From the NCBI GenBank assembly GCA_031841125.1, contig CM063112.1, forward strand, positions 8,334,603-8,398,602: DNA of 64,000 nucleotides. The letters run 5' to 3'. Of the stretch, positions 22,762 to 35,199 are shown piece after piece. The translations under genes and the position numbers were made by a program. The stretch comes from Acanthococcus lagerstroemiae (lineage: Eukaryota > Arthropoda > Insecta > Hemiptera > Eriococcidae). Within the stretch, counting starts at the first letter, position 1, and every line of letters starts with the position of its first letter. Below the pieces are notes generated by a model. That model saw only the letters and a program-made list of their open reading frames with translations, was not told where the DNA came from and searched no databases.

Positions 22762-23540
22762 CAAATGCAGATTGGAACCTTATCCTCCAAACACTCACAT
22801 CTGCGCACATGAGCATACCCCAGTCTGGTCTGGGAGGGTAAGCTGGAAGGATATTAGGAATACTTGAGAGGAACAACAACTCCCTTTACCCTTTACATAT
22901 TAAAGTGATTGTTATTTACTCTCGGTGATTTTTCTTTTCTGAATTTCCTCTAATTCGTCTCCTAAATTGGTTCCAATGAAATTAATTAAAAAAAAAAACA
23001 CTACAAAATTTCAGGTCGATTGGATTTAGGGGCATCCGTGTCACAAGCTCCCTTTCGTTCTTATGGGAAAAACACATGGAGTTTTGACTTTTGTTCCAGA
23101 CTAAATTTCCCTCCTATGTTCACCAGGACCAAAGCACGTAAATTAGATAATAGAACATTTGCCATCGGATTCAGCTTGTGACATTGGAAAATAGGTCTTT
23201 TGCTTTCAACTGTTAGACAGCCCCGTAGCCATGGGGGGCAAGCAAGGGCTGAGCCCCCTCTGAAGGTATCTTGAGCCCCCAGGCAGAGATACCACCATTT
23301 AAAAAATCATCATTACGCCAGGCTCCTAGCCAGAGTGATCCTCGGGGGTTCTGAGCATCCCTTAATGCTTGCCGGAGCCTCCCCTGGCAAAATTTCGTGA
23401 ATAAAAATAACGAATTCCTTCTATTTTTCTCGCTAGTTTTGTTCAAAACTTTTCGTTCCACTACATTTTAATGTTTACAAACTTGTCAACACTGATTTTG
23501 CTTTGAAAGATAGAAGAATCGTATGTTTGTCGTTCTTTAT

Positions 23541-23617
23541 ATGTGACGTGTCACAAGAAAAGGGCCCGAGTGTCCATCCAGCAGTTTCAGACACACCGGC
23601 CTTTTTCTTGTGTCACA
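23541..23617. repeat. Short inverted repeat
   Basis: The arms 'atgtgacgtgtcacaagaaa' (23541) and 'ttcttgtgtcacat' (ending 23617) pair with a 5-base insertion in the left arm; the loop is about 30 bases. It may be a small foldback MITE. Confidence 0.55.
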
Positions 23618-23833
23618 TTACAATAATCACAAACACAGTGGTAGGCTCGCGATCCAGTTCACATTGAATATCGATGGCTAAATGCTTGAATGGCTGTATG
23701 AGAACTGATAAGTCCACAGAAATAGAGTTTTCTTTTTACTTCCAAAAGTTCGAAAATTTGATCGTTCTAAGTGTTAATTTTTTTTCACGTTAGATCACCA
23801 GTTTTGATTATGAATTTTGAGATCAAATTCAAT

Positions 23834-24164
23834 CAGTGGTGTAGCCAGGATTTTCCAGGGGGGGGGGCAAAGTAAGATTTTCAAGGGAGACAAAGTTGAA
23901 AATCGAAGTATTTTTTTTAAATCGCCGATATAAGAGGACTATTGTGTGAAAATGATGGTAAAATTACTACTGGAGCGAAAAATTGCTCATTTCTGCATGT
24001 TTTACATTCAGTTTCAGGTGCCTTGGGGGTATTCGACCCCTTTGCCTCCTTGGCTATACAACTGCCTCGTAAAACTCTTCACATTATATACTATGTGTAT
24101 CCTCAAGCCTCCCCCCCCCCCGGGAAACAGCACCACCTACCGCAAATGGCTGGCTATGGGCCTG
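23834..24164. mobile_element. Probable hAT-type MITE without a clear target duplication
   Basis: The left end CAGTGGTGTAGCCAGG followed by a G-run resembles the CAGTGGCG MITEs. The right end, after a C-run, is 'gctggctatgggcctg', a loose inverse. Flanking 8-mers do not match, so the borders or the class may be wrong. Confidence 0.4.
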
Positions 24165-24402
24165 CTTTTAGATTCTAATAAAATGTTCAACTTTTTAGGC
24201 TCTAGGTCAAGCAAAGAATCTAGTAAGAACAGAATAGCCACTGAAATTCGAAATTCAACATTTACTACCGACTTTTAGATTTCAGAAATGTCTTCCGCAT
24301 CTCAGCTTTATTTCAACCTTTCAGATAACGTTCAATACTCAGCTTGAAACCTTCGGCTTTTGACTGACTAGTCTCTGACAGGAGTCCCGGGTAATCCATT
24401 TT

Positions 24403-24666
24403 CAGAAACGAAATTTGACTTTTAGTTTGGGGAGGTGAAGAGGAAAAATTTGCCGACAACTATTTTTTGAAAACTAAAAATTCGCCGACAAAATCTTTTA
24501 AAAATTGAAAATTTGCTAATTTTGTAATTGAAAAAATAATAATAATAATAAATAAACAAACATTCATAAAAAATGAAAAATTCAAATGAACTGTTTCAAA
24601 ATTTACCGACTGTCAAATTATTGGGGGGGGGGCGTGTATTTCAACCCCCCTATAGTTTCGCTCCTG
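24403..24666. mobile_element. TIR element related to 22317-22761, copy 2
   Basis: The right end AGTTTCGCTCCTG and left end CAGAAACGAAATT are diverged inverses. The interior shares 'aaaattcaaatgaac' and 'ccgactgtcaaattattgg' with copy 1. Confidence 0.5.
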
Positions 24667-24669
24667 ATA

Positions 24670-27600
24670 GTTACATGTATTACTTGATACTCTATCTTGT
24701 AGCAGTGGTAATAATAAAACGATTAAAAGAATGGAGATGGGAGCTGGAAGCCAAAAAACAGGAAGCTGGAAGTTTTTGTATTTAAGCAAAAAGTTGGAAG
24801 TTGGAAGCTGTTTCAACGGGGGAATATTGGAAGCAGAAAACGAAGCTAATTCATTCAGTTTTTCCATCCCCGTTTGAAAATACACCGTCAACTGGTGTAG
24901 GAGCGCTAGTATCGTTATCAGTAAGCAAGTCATAAGTGGCCAATATTACAACCGTTTTCCAATATTACCTCAGTTGACAGTAAACATGTTATTATTTCAG
25001 CCATATCTAAGTAATTTCAATGTAAAGGCAGACGTAATACGTACAAGTTGTCAGACGTTGTCTACTTACTCGGTTGAAGGGAGATTATTGCGTCCGCGAC
25101 ACCTTGCACTACAGGAGATACAGCATAAACTCTGAGAGTTTCGTGTGAAAACCATCGACCCCCCTGGGAATTCCAGATTTCGTTTTTTTCCTAAATCGTT
25201 CAACTACATTTTTGTACTTCGTGATATTCGTTTTGAAAATTTCTGTTTCGAGTTCGAAGAAGCCGTACTCGTATAATTACAATTATATCCGGCGATTACA
25301 ACGATAAAAATTGGGGAAACGAGATGGAAATCGTGCTCGGTGAGTTAGGATATTTCAGCAGCTCCGGCTGGTGTACGGTTCGAGCTCTCGCACCTATTTA
25401 ATATTCAAAGCAACCGCCGTCTGTACACTTCCATTAGTGTAATTGAGACGACTGAGAGCTTGCCTTTGAGCTGCATTCGAGTAAAATTCGATTAAAAACT
25501 TCATCCGCGTTATTTTTAACGTTCGTGAAAATTTTGACAATCTGTTACATCCGCTTTGTATGCCTCACGAGTGGCGTGCGACAGAAATACATACATGCGA
25601 ATCAGTTGGTAGAGTGCTCTGCCGTCAGTAAAAGCGATAAAATTGTTTTTTATAATTTCATCGAACGTACGCATTTCGGCGCAATTGTGGGGTATAAAAA
25701 AGATGCTGGAACCGGGGAGTATATTTTATGATTTTCTTACGAGCTTAAAACGTTATAACGCCATTACCATTGTGACACGAACCCGTACGGTATCGTCGTT
25801 GAAATACCAATTATGTACAACTTCAAAACTCTTTACGAGCGTTAAATTACTTCGTCATCGAATTATTAATTATTTTTTTAAAGGCAGCGCGATGACAAAG
25901 TCGGAGGTCGTGCACGGGAAGAGCCTATAAACCACCACAATGCGCTAATTCGTCGTTAAAAAGGGTGAACTGCGTGTAATTTTCGATTGACGCGGAGGAT
26001 GTGACACCAGTCCCAGAGTTGGTATAGAGTTTAAGCGACTTAATAGACAGGACGTTCTTCGGCATCCCGATATTTCGACAGCCTCGAAAAGGAAGAAGCA
26101 TACAGAGGCTGCCCACTCGCATACGACTACCGAAGACATGTTTGACATGAGATCTTCCGGTGTCTGTAATTTCAAATCGATATCAACAACGAGAATGGAC
26201 TTCTAAAAATGCACCCAGGGATGGAGTGATCGAGGGGTTAGAGGAGTTTTCCTTTCAGCAGCTTTCGACGGTGTTGACACAATCTAGCAAATTAAAAGAC
26301 ATGAACCCTTTTTTTTTTTCCTGCAAATTGTTGGCCGAAATTCAGTGGTTACTGGTTAGCAAATTTGAATTCCGTCAAATCCTCCGCTCGTGAAAAAGCG
26401 GATATCTGCAGGGATGTCAGGATGCTGTACTGGGTGAAATCGTTAGGAAACTGGTTCATTTTATTACAAGACTACGAAATTGGAGAAAAATGTACAGAAT
26501 GCTACGGAGGAAACCGCTAACAAAAGTGGTGGATTCCCTTCAGAAATCTTGCCGAATGGAAAAATGGATGTCAATTTTTAAAATATTGCAGCGAGTAATT
26601 TTGAATTTTATAAATTCCATGGTTTTAGCCCCCTGGCCCAGTCAGCAAAGTTCCAAGGAACTAAACATATTCAAGGTTTATGAAAGGGGCATTCCGATTT
26701 CAATAGCCTCTTTCACCCCAAAAAATACGACGATTTTGCTGGAGGCTCCCGCGAACAAAAAGTCGCAAAATTCTGACGCGTAATTTCAAGAAACAGTCAG
26801 ACAATCCGCAAAGAAAAACAGATCAAATTGTTTTGTTGAAGACTCCTTGTGTGCTAAGAAAAAGATCCTATGATCCTAGCAGCAATCCTTGAAAAAGATA
26901 AGACGATTTTCTTGCGGCTCTGCGCGGAAAAAAACTGCATGATTTTGCCAGGGGATCTCTTGGCTATAGGCCTGGAGGCCTAGTACTTTCAACAGTCTAG
27001 AATCATAGGAATATTAAGAATTTGAAATCGTAAGTTTCAATGCAAAGCGTTCTAGGTACTTACGAGTCAATTTTCGAACTCAAAAAATAAAATAGGTAGA
27101 AGTGAGGCTAGGGGATATTTTTGAGGGATATAAATGAGGGAATCATTTACCGCGAAAAAAATCGCTGTGTCCGGAAAATAATTTTTGGGCCATTCATCAA
27201 AAATGTTGATATTTCAGGTATGTTTTTTCATGGAGGAAAGTAAGGGATTTTTGAACATTTTTTGATGGGAGTCGTTAAGAGGCGTTCTGGGTAACACATT
27301 GATAAGATTGGGCCGACAGTGAGGGGATTCTGTATGGTGGCAGGGCAATATCATAATAATGAATACCATGCCGAAAGACAATAGCGAATAAAAAGTGTGC
27401 CGTTGATTAGTAAATGGAGAGTTGATAATGGCCTACCAACCCATTCATTAATCGTAATTATTTTTGAATGATGAACATCTGTTGCACAAAGATGACCATG
27501 CGGAACAACACTTTTTTTAATTCTTAATTTTAGACAATAATACGCGAAGGCACACGTCTCGTCACAAAAAAAGGGATTTGATATGCGGACCGTATTACTC

Positions 27601-30520
27601 TGATAAGAAAATACAGTTTGACCATTAATTGCGACGAAAAAATATTGAAACTTCTGTTTTGTGACTGGTTGAAAAAGAGCCATGCCGAAACACAAAAAAT
27701 TGAGGGGCAATTTTCAAGGTTGGCAACACTAACTCTCAGCTGTGAAGACGCAATTTCCACGTTACCAACTCATTCATTCATTTACCTAGAGTAGTATTAT
27801 TTTGCCAGTTTGTTCTAATATCTAGCTTGAAAATTTAGAAGAAAAAAAATAATAAAATTGTTAAAGGGACAGCCATGCCGACGGCTGTTTTAGCATATTT
27901 AATCCAATTTTGACCTGTTAGAAATGGATCAACTTTTCTTCTGAAATCTTGAAAAAGTAGAATTCAGTCATATCTATCCCCGCAATGCTGAGGCAAAATG
28001 AAAATTATCCATAACTTCTTCTAAAATGCTCGTATCGCAGCTCCTTCAAATGTACGCGCAAGGAAACATGTATACACGATGTTAGGATAAGTTGCCTGCT
28101 CACTCGGTTGCAGGCAGGTCACATACTTGAGACACCCTGTAATAAGGACGAAAGTTGCGGTGGCGGAAAGATTTTTTTCTCGAGGAGGGAACGGGGAGAC
28201 GGGCTATATAGTAGACTTTGGGATTTTATTCCCGGCTGTACACATTTAACTTGACTGCAGATTGGCTTGGAGACGTGTACTGCAAGAAATACCTACCTAC
28301 ACATTCGCTAAAATTGGTGGGCCAGCCTAAGCTTTTTCATCTGAGTGGATACATCAACAACGCGTTGTGCTAACGTAACTCAAAAATAAACGTATCCGAA
28401 ACAGCGACACTCACGTTATTACTGCATACGCGAAGTTCGATGTGTGCTTGGTGTACCAAAACTAACCATGATACGAGTACGTCTTCATAAGGAATTGTAA
28501 ATATCTTGAAATTTGTTCGTTGACGATAAAAGAAACAAAATAAAAACGCATCCCTTTCTTTCTTGCAAAGTGGGCGTACTGAAAACGACAGACCCCCATA
28601 TCATTTTTAGTACGATTGAGGCTGACGGAATTTTAGAGCTCGTTTTCAGAAAATATGAAATCAAAGTTGACGGGATCTGTTTGCCGCGAGGTGAAATGAT
28701 ACTCGACGGAAATTCGTGACTTCCGAGTTCACGAGACGGGCACATGGGGTGCAGCAGATGACGTTCGCGTAATAAATAAATTTCACATCACTTAATTTTG
28801 GAAAGTCATTCGTAGGTGCACAGATTGTTGAGATACAGCTGAACTCATCATGCGTAAATTACACTGCACTGTCAATTCTTAATCCAGGTGTTCATTGGGA
28901 AGAGCACGGTAACACATTTGTAACTATACAGGTGCCATCTCCCGTCAGATGGATTTCGAACTTCGGCGCCAAATTAGCGAATGGATCAAAGCAATGAGTC
29001 ACATCTATCCGCGATTCCAGAATTGCACGGATAGCGAGCTCTTAAATCGCTAAGTGTGTCTCCGAGCCGTAATTAGAATTATTCATTACGGGAAGAAAAA
29101 TACGAACGCCAATTTCGGAAAACGACGAAAACCCAACATTTGGTATTTTCAGTTCGTGCTGTCATCTCTCCGAGATCCTAAATCGAATCATAAAACTAAC
29201 CACCGGAATAATCCAATTTAACGTGGCACTCTATTTTCGGATAACCGAAATAATACGCCCTTCGTTTTATTTTTCCAAACTGAGTTCATCGTTCGTTTGT
29301 TTGATCTCTATATGTTATACGTGTACTGAAAATACCCTGCCCCAGCAAATTGAACTTGGTATTCAACATGGAACTATAACAGACTGCCCAGTCCCCGTGC
29401 TACTATTTTGAAAATCGATAGAAGTAAATGGATGATGGAAGCTTGGAAACTATGTAAAAAAGAATGAGACAGCTCGTAAAATACGTGTGAGGATATCTGT
29501 TCTAAGACGGGATTTGTTGACGATTTGTTGGGGGAGGGGGTAGTCGCTTCATGGCACCCGGTTCCTCTGTGCCTACAGAAGTATGTAGTAGTACCATTTG
29601 CCCCCACCCCTCAGTTTAAGGCAAGGGCGCCAAAGTTTATAAATCTCATATGAAGCGAGATGAAATTTTTGAAGTTGATATCGTACTCGTTTGTAAAAGT
29701 AATGAAAATTTTTTTGTAAAAACTACTTTTTTACTTTGGCTAGTTTTATTAGTTTTGGGCAATTTTTTTCATATGGAGCAGCGCTCCACATGGGTTCGAC
29801 GCCAATGGTTCAAGGTGGCCACTTTCTGGAAAACCAGGAATAAGGGGATTTTGTCTGCAATCACATTTTTTTTATATTCTTCATGTTGTTCAGTACTCAG
29901 ACGTTATTACATAGTCGTATGGATGACGATTCTGTCGTAGTTTTGTAGGATGTTTATTACTGATGAATATAGAGCGTGCTACTGTTTTTGATAGAGCTCA
30001 AAGGGAAATTAAATTTAAAAGTAAATAAGCCTCTACGTTTGAATTTACACTTTTCACAAGAGTACTCTGAATATCTTACATCTTTATTTGCAAATATACA
30101 ATCTTTACACAAATATTATGAATTTGTAAAAGCAGATAAGTTTTATTCCTGCCAAATTTATATTTCTTGTGGAAACATGGACACTCAGAGGAGAAGTATT
30201 CCTATTCGAAGAGTTGAAATCCGCAAATAAATAAACTGATATTTTCCCTAAAATTTTAACTCTTCAATCGACAGAATTCAGACGACAGGAATTGCAGCAT
30301 GTGCCGATCCTAGTCATGCAGCCTTGCTGCTAGTTAATATATGACTCCTTCAATTTTGAGACTAGGCCACTCTTCTTGGGGAGATTTTTTGTATTTCTGT
30401 AAATGAAGTAACATACTAAGGTGAGTTTCCCCCATTCAGAAATATTACAGAATTTAAAAAAAAAACATAATTAGGTTCTTTCCTGGACATCTAGGGGCTG
30501 TTTCTTGCGCCAGGTCAAAT
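24670..30520. other. Long intergenic stretch without a recognised gene
   Basis: None of the open frames here shows a family motif. The longest, 119 codons on the minus strand at 27710-27351, is not recognised and lacks splice context. Parts (25020-25500, 28960-29220) are less repetitive and more CpG-containing, which may mean unique, possibly regulatory, DNA. Confidence 0.35.
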
Positions 30521-30610
30521 AATTACTCCGTGTGTAGGGCGTGCCAATTCACTTTTTCTTTTTCTGTATTCCAGAGCGCTTTCGGCTGTTATGCCATCAT
30601 CAGTGGAGTA
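30521..30610 (+). repeat. Single arm of the foldback element at 59765-59927
   Basis: About 90 bases starting 'attactccgtgtgtaggg' match one arm of the foldback repeat, including 'gagcgctttcggctgttatg' and the loop-side 'ccatcatc'. The second arm is absent, so this is a half element. Confidence 0.8.
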
Positions 30611-30959
30611 CTCTAAGTGAGACTTGTCTCTTGTGGTCCTGTAGTTATAGTCGAGAGTAGTACCATATGGTAAACCTCTTTAGTCTTGTGCTCCTATTGG
30701 TTGCCTGTGATTATGCAGTCTGTCCAATCAATGAGTGTTATTAGTTGTGTGCTCCTATTGGTTGTCTGCAATTGAGCAGTCCGCCTTGGAAATTTCCTAT
30801 AATCCGAGGTCTACTTTATAGTAGGTACCCAACAAACTGTCATGGGCTTAGCCAGACGAGGGAGGGAGCAAACTGGGGCGCTTGCCCCAGCAGACAGAGA
30901 TGGAATGTGCATTACCCGACATCAATAGATATTTCAGCCATAAAATAATAAAAAAACCA

Positions 30960-31340
30960 ATGTTTTTCAAAAATTCCACGCATTTTTGCAATTATCTCAA
31001 TAAATATGTATTCTAAAGAAAAGTTATGGACCTTTGTACAGAAAATTTAACAAGGGACATTTTATGCAATTTGCATTTTGGTTCTAAAGTGATTACTTTT
31101 TTTTAGACAACTGCGATTTAGCTAGTAAAGATCGGTTATAAAAGAAAAATTGACAAAAGCCACGTTTCTCGAAACGTTCACACATTTTTGCGATTATTTC
31201 GGTAAATATGCGTTCTCGTAAAAGGTTGTAAAGAATCTTTTCTATAGAAAATTTAACAAGGAACATTTTATTTTATATGCATTTTGGTCCTGAAGTTGAT
31301 ATGTTCGGAGATATTCGCGTTTTTTTTTGTTGTAAAATCT
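30960..31340 (+). repeat. Tandem duplication, unit about 202 bp
   Basis: The words 'catttttgc', 'agaaaatttaacaag', 'acattttat' and 'tgcattttgg' occur in the same order twice, starting near 30978 and 31180, with substantial divergence. No coding is apparent. Confidence 0.65.
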
Positions 31341-31619
31341 CAGTATTATACATAACTTCAAGGTTAAAGCGCCACAGGTTAATGACCTCAGATGAGCTCT
31401 AATTATTTATGGCTAGTTTCTGGGTCCATCGGAACAAATTTCAGTGTGCACCTAATCGATTGACGAAAACTTATAAAATAAGGGACACCCTAATGTACCA
31501 ACATTAGTAATAACGGCTGCTACTGTTATTATCTATATATTTTAAATATGTTTGAAAAACTGGGTTCTATGAAGTTCAACACCTATATCTCAGACCCTAA
31601 TTATCGCACAATGCTGGTT

Positions 31620-31935
31620 AAGGTCTTAAAACACTAGGTGAATCAAGCTCCTTAAGAATTTTTTTTGATCACTCAAATCCGTTCAGTCTGAGGAGAGTTA
31701 TGAGGTAACAACTAACTCAACCTCACTACTCACACGCATTTCTTCCACTCATTTGTCCATTACTCACGAACTACTTCACCTACAACGTTCATCTTAGTCT
31801 AAGAACACTCAGTGAAGCAACCTCTTTCATATCCTTTTTCGATCACTCAAATCCGTTCAGTCTGAGGAGAGTTATAAGGTAACAACCAACTCAACCTCAC
31901 TACTCACACGCATTTCTTCCACTTATTTGTCCATT
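31620..31935 (+). repeat. Tandem duplication, unit 174 bp
   Basis: The words 'gatcactcaaatccgttcag', 'ctcactactcacacgcattt' and 'tttgtccattact' occur at 31667 and again at 31841. The copies are over 95% alike in the shared part, so the duplication is recent. It abuts the truncated 5' side of the Helitron. Confidence 0.85.
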
Positions 31936-31939
31936 ACTG

Positions 31940-33191
31940 TTACTACCAAAAGGACGTACTGTTCACAGTCGTTTTAAATTACCTCTGAATCTGCACAAAC
32001 ATTCAATACCTGATTTGAAAGCCAACAGCAAAGAAGCCAACAGTATCAAGAATGCAAGAATCATCATTTGGGATGAAGCACCAATGGCAAACATGTACGC
32101 TCTGATGTGTGTAAACAGACTATTGAAGGACATCATGGGAAATGACGTGCCGTTTGGCGACAAGATTGTAGTTTTGGGTGGAGATCTTAGGCAGGTTCTG
32201 CCAGTAGTTCCACATGGTTCTAGAGCTGCTACAATTGCTAATTCCATCAAGTTTTCTCCTTTATGGCCTACATTCAAGACGCTGAGACTGACCCAGAACA
32301 TGCGAGCGGAAGCGGGAGAAAAAGAGTTCTCAGAATTCCTGCTGCAGATTGGTAAATGGTACTTTCCCTCATTCTGGCTCTGAAAATGGGGGCATTATAG
32401 AATTACCTGCAAGCATAATTTCTCAGGACATTATAAGAAATGTATATGGTGAAAAGTTTGACACTCCAGAGGATGTCTTGAAATTTTCTAATGTTGCAAT
32501 TCTGGCACCAAAGAATGATCATTGTTAGAAGATCAATGACAAGATTTTGGACTTGATTCCTGGAGAAGCCAAAACCTACACAAGTGTGAATAGACTGATC
32601 AGTGAAAATGACAGTGAAATTCTGCAATTCCCCGTTGAATTTCTGGGTAGTCTAGAGTTGACAGGTTTACCACCACATAAATTACATTTAAAAGTTGGTG
32701 CGATTGTTATGTTGCTACGTAATATGAATGTGGCACTTGATGGACTGCTGAATGGGACACGACTAATTGTGAGAAACATGTACACGAATGCACTAGATCT
32801 GAAAATAATAACTGGGGTGGAGTGCGGTCGAAGGATATTACTCCCAAGAGTGGACCCGTCGTCAGTGGATTCTACCTTGCCTTTCTCATTCAAAAGGAGA
32901 TAATTTCCAATAAAGCTAGCCTTTTGTATGACGGTCAACAAGGCCCAGGGACACATGCTGGAGAAGGTTGGGATATATCTACCCGAGTATGTCTTCAGTC
33001 ATGGACAATTATACGTAGCTCTGTCGCGGACGACTTTGTTTAATAATTTAAAAATCCAAGTACAACCTGGAAGCTATAAAACTGCAAATGTAGTGTGGAA
33101 GGAGGTCCTGTAATATGATGACTTTATACATTTTTGTAATTTTCATTTTTTTTTTTTAAATATAGAATAGAGATATGTGGTGCGCTGCTAG
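31940..33191 (+). pseudogene. Helitron, C-terminal part of the Pif1-like helicase, decayed
   Basis: The frame starts with 'GRTVHSRFKLP', then the Walker B-like 'IIIWDEAPM' (near 32065), 'VVLGGDLRQVLPVV' (near 32170-32210) and 'LRLTQNMR' (near 32285). A frameshift near 32350 moves coding to another frame with an in-frame stop at 32526; it continues with 'LKVGAIVMLLRNMN', shifts again near 32900, and ends with 'TVNKAQGHMLEKVG' and 'HGQLYVALSR' (stop 33111-33113). These are superfamily 1 Pif1-type motifs characteristic of Helitrons. The Rep domain and Walker A motif are missing; the truncation lies beside the 174-bp duplication. A CTAG followed by T at about 33188-33192 fits a Helitron 3' end, though no strong hairpin precedes it. 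The copy is inactive. Confidence 0.88.
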
Positions 33192-34629
33192 TTATTATTA
33201 TTATTTATAAGGATTTCTGAGCTCCGAATAGAGGTGGACACCAAAGCGGGTTAAATATTTGCATTCGGCAACCAAGAGGAACCGGTTTCGATTTCGATAG
33301 TTGCCTCAATTTCTTCCCATTTAAATGTTTAACGTCGGTGGCAAGTCTCAAACCCCCTTTTCGGGAGAGAAAAACTTCTACAACCGGAAGAGAAGCCTTG
33401 CCGTCTTAGGTTAAGGAATCTTCTTCGTCCCACGTCCGTATGTTCAAAAACAAGATGGCGTGAAAGAATGGCACCCCGCAAACGTTGTTTTCCATTTCAG
33501 GAACTCGTATTTCAAAACCAATGAAACAGCATTGCAACTTTGACGTAAAATGACTTCGGTGACCAGAGCAGGCAACCACTAGAGACTCGAGCAGAAAACG
33601 GCGACCGAGCGGTACACTCGTATTCGCTTCAGCACGTAACCCTACATCCGTAAAAGCTTCCATTTATCGTCCACAGTGCTGAGCTCCGCTTTCAGATACG
33701 TGTGTCCCTTATCGTCGACTATATATACTGTCCATATTTCTGCTCCGGAATCGGTTAAACCGGCTATAAAAGCGCCGTGAGAATCGAAATTAACATTTTG
33801 CAAAAATAATAAACGAAAGTGCTTCCTCTTTTACGAACTCGCGAGCTCTGCGGCGGAGCTGATCTGAAGATTTTCTTCGACCCCGGACCACGCACGGTCT
33901 ACCTATACCGCGAGTACCCGACGTCTCTCGGTGCCCGTACAGAGACCACATAAGTTGCGGTTAATATTCGCGCCGAACGTCCGGACCGGATAAGAAAAGA
34001 TGCAGCACGTAATCGACTGTTTAGGAAGTAATAAACCGGCGAACAGCTCTAGCTCTCACCGCGCTCTCGGAGCGCGAATGCCAACGAATTTATTAAAATT
34101 TGAAAAAGAACGAAACGATGTTGTGGAAATATAGCATTAGGTACGATAAAGTTTTATTGTACACAATCGCAGATCTCACTATGAGGAAGAATTCTGCTGC
34201 AATGCTGCTTCTCTTTCGTTTCGTCGGATTTTCTTTATCGTTTTGAACTTTTCAGGAAAACCCGAGTCATGCAAATCTGACTGAAACGTATTTTAAACAA
34301 TTGCAAGCGCGAAATTACAAGAAAGGCGAAATTTGTTTAATTAAATTCGCATGCTCCGGAATTTATTGAAACCTTTTTCGTTTCAAAGTAAATGGAATTT
34401 TCCAATCTTTCCAAACGCGATCGTTCGAGCTCTTTAGGCTTCTAGTTCACCAATCTGCACTTTCACGATACATGTAAATAAACCCATAGGCTACAGAAAT
34501 CTTGCGACTGAAAGGGTGAATCGAAACACTGAAATTTGAATTGGCAGCCCGAGGACAGCAAGCGGGGATCGGGAAGACTGTAGGGGTAACTGCCTCTTCC
34601 AGAGAGAAACAGAAATTAAAAACTTACTG
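33192..34629. other. Unique-looking intergenic DNA with more CpG than the background
   Basis: From about 33240 to 34100 the sequence is less AT-rich and rich in CpG, with no repeat seen. No exon chain or domain was recognised. It may contain a promoter or conserved non-coding sequence, but nothing specific supports that. Confidence 0.3.
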
Positions 34630-34848
34630 AGTTTTAAGCAACCCTGCTAAAGCCTTAGAATAATGAAGAATCATAAACAAGTATTAGAGAGGTTCGAAAA
34701 TTGTAAGCGAGTCTCGATGAGTAGCAGCGTTTTGTAAACAAGTTTAGAAGAGTCTTAAAGAGTCCCAAGAAGTCTTAACGAGATGTGATTAAGTCTTGAA
34801 GAGTTCCAATCAAGTCTGAAAGAACCCTAAAGAGTCTTCATACAACCT
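34630..34848 (+). repeat. Degenerate AAGTCTT-word block
   Basis: The words 'gagtctt', 'aagtctt' and 'gagttcc' recur every 10-18 bases (for example 'aagagtcttaaagagtccc'). The periodicity is irregular, so this is not a simple satellite. It directly abuts the retrotransposon tail at 34849. Confidence 0.6.
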
Positions 34849-35175
34849 TGACCCACTCACACCTCCTGAAAAAAGAACCACCACCGAAATGTCTAACTTG
34901 CAACGAACAACTAACAGTAAGACATATACTGCTTGACTGCAGAAAATACACAAAAATACGAACGAACTTACAACTACCAAACAACCTCCAAATGATACTA
35001 ACTGACAACAATCAGACTGTTCTTAACCTCGTTCACAAATTCATAACCCAAACCGGAGTCAACTTCAGCGCGTCTTCGTAACCAGCATAATATGTTATAC
35101 CTATTTACTACACATAAATTTAAGATTATAATCCTTCTAAGATATTAAAAATCTTTAATAAATAAATAAAAAAAG
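34849..35175 (+). pseudogene. I/R1-like non-LTR retrotransposon, C-terminal fragment with A-rich tail
   Basis: An open frame to a stop at 35079-35081 reads 'THSHLLKKEPPPKC' followed by 'CNEQLTVRHILLDCRKY', the zinc-knuckle-like motif that closes ORF2 in I-, R1- and Jockey-type elements, after the RNase H region. About 95 bases of untranslated sequence follow and end in 'aataaataaataaaaaaa'. The copy starts abruptly at about 34849, the usual 5' truncation. It is only about 330 bases long. The coding part has no stop, suggesting a fairly recent insertion. Confidence 0.85.
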
Positions 35176-35199
35176 AAGTGACTACTCTTTTCAGGAAGC

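Noticed and set aside
27351..27710. 119-codon minus-strand frame
   Set aside because: Length is unusual but no domain, no convincing splice sites and no repeat relation were seen; probably chance.
32555..32956. Minus-strand frame of 126 codons
   Set aside because: Shadow of the Helitron helicase coding strand.
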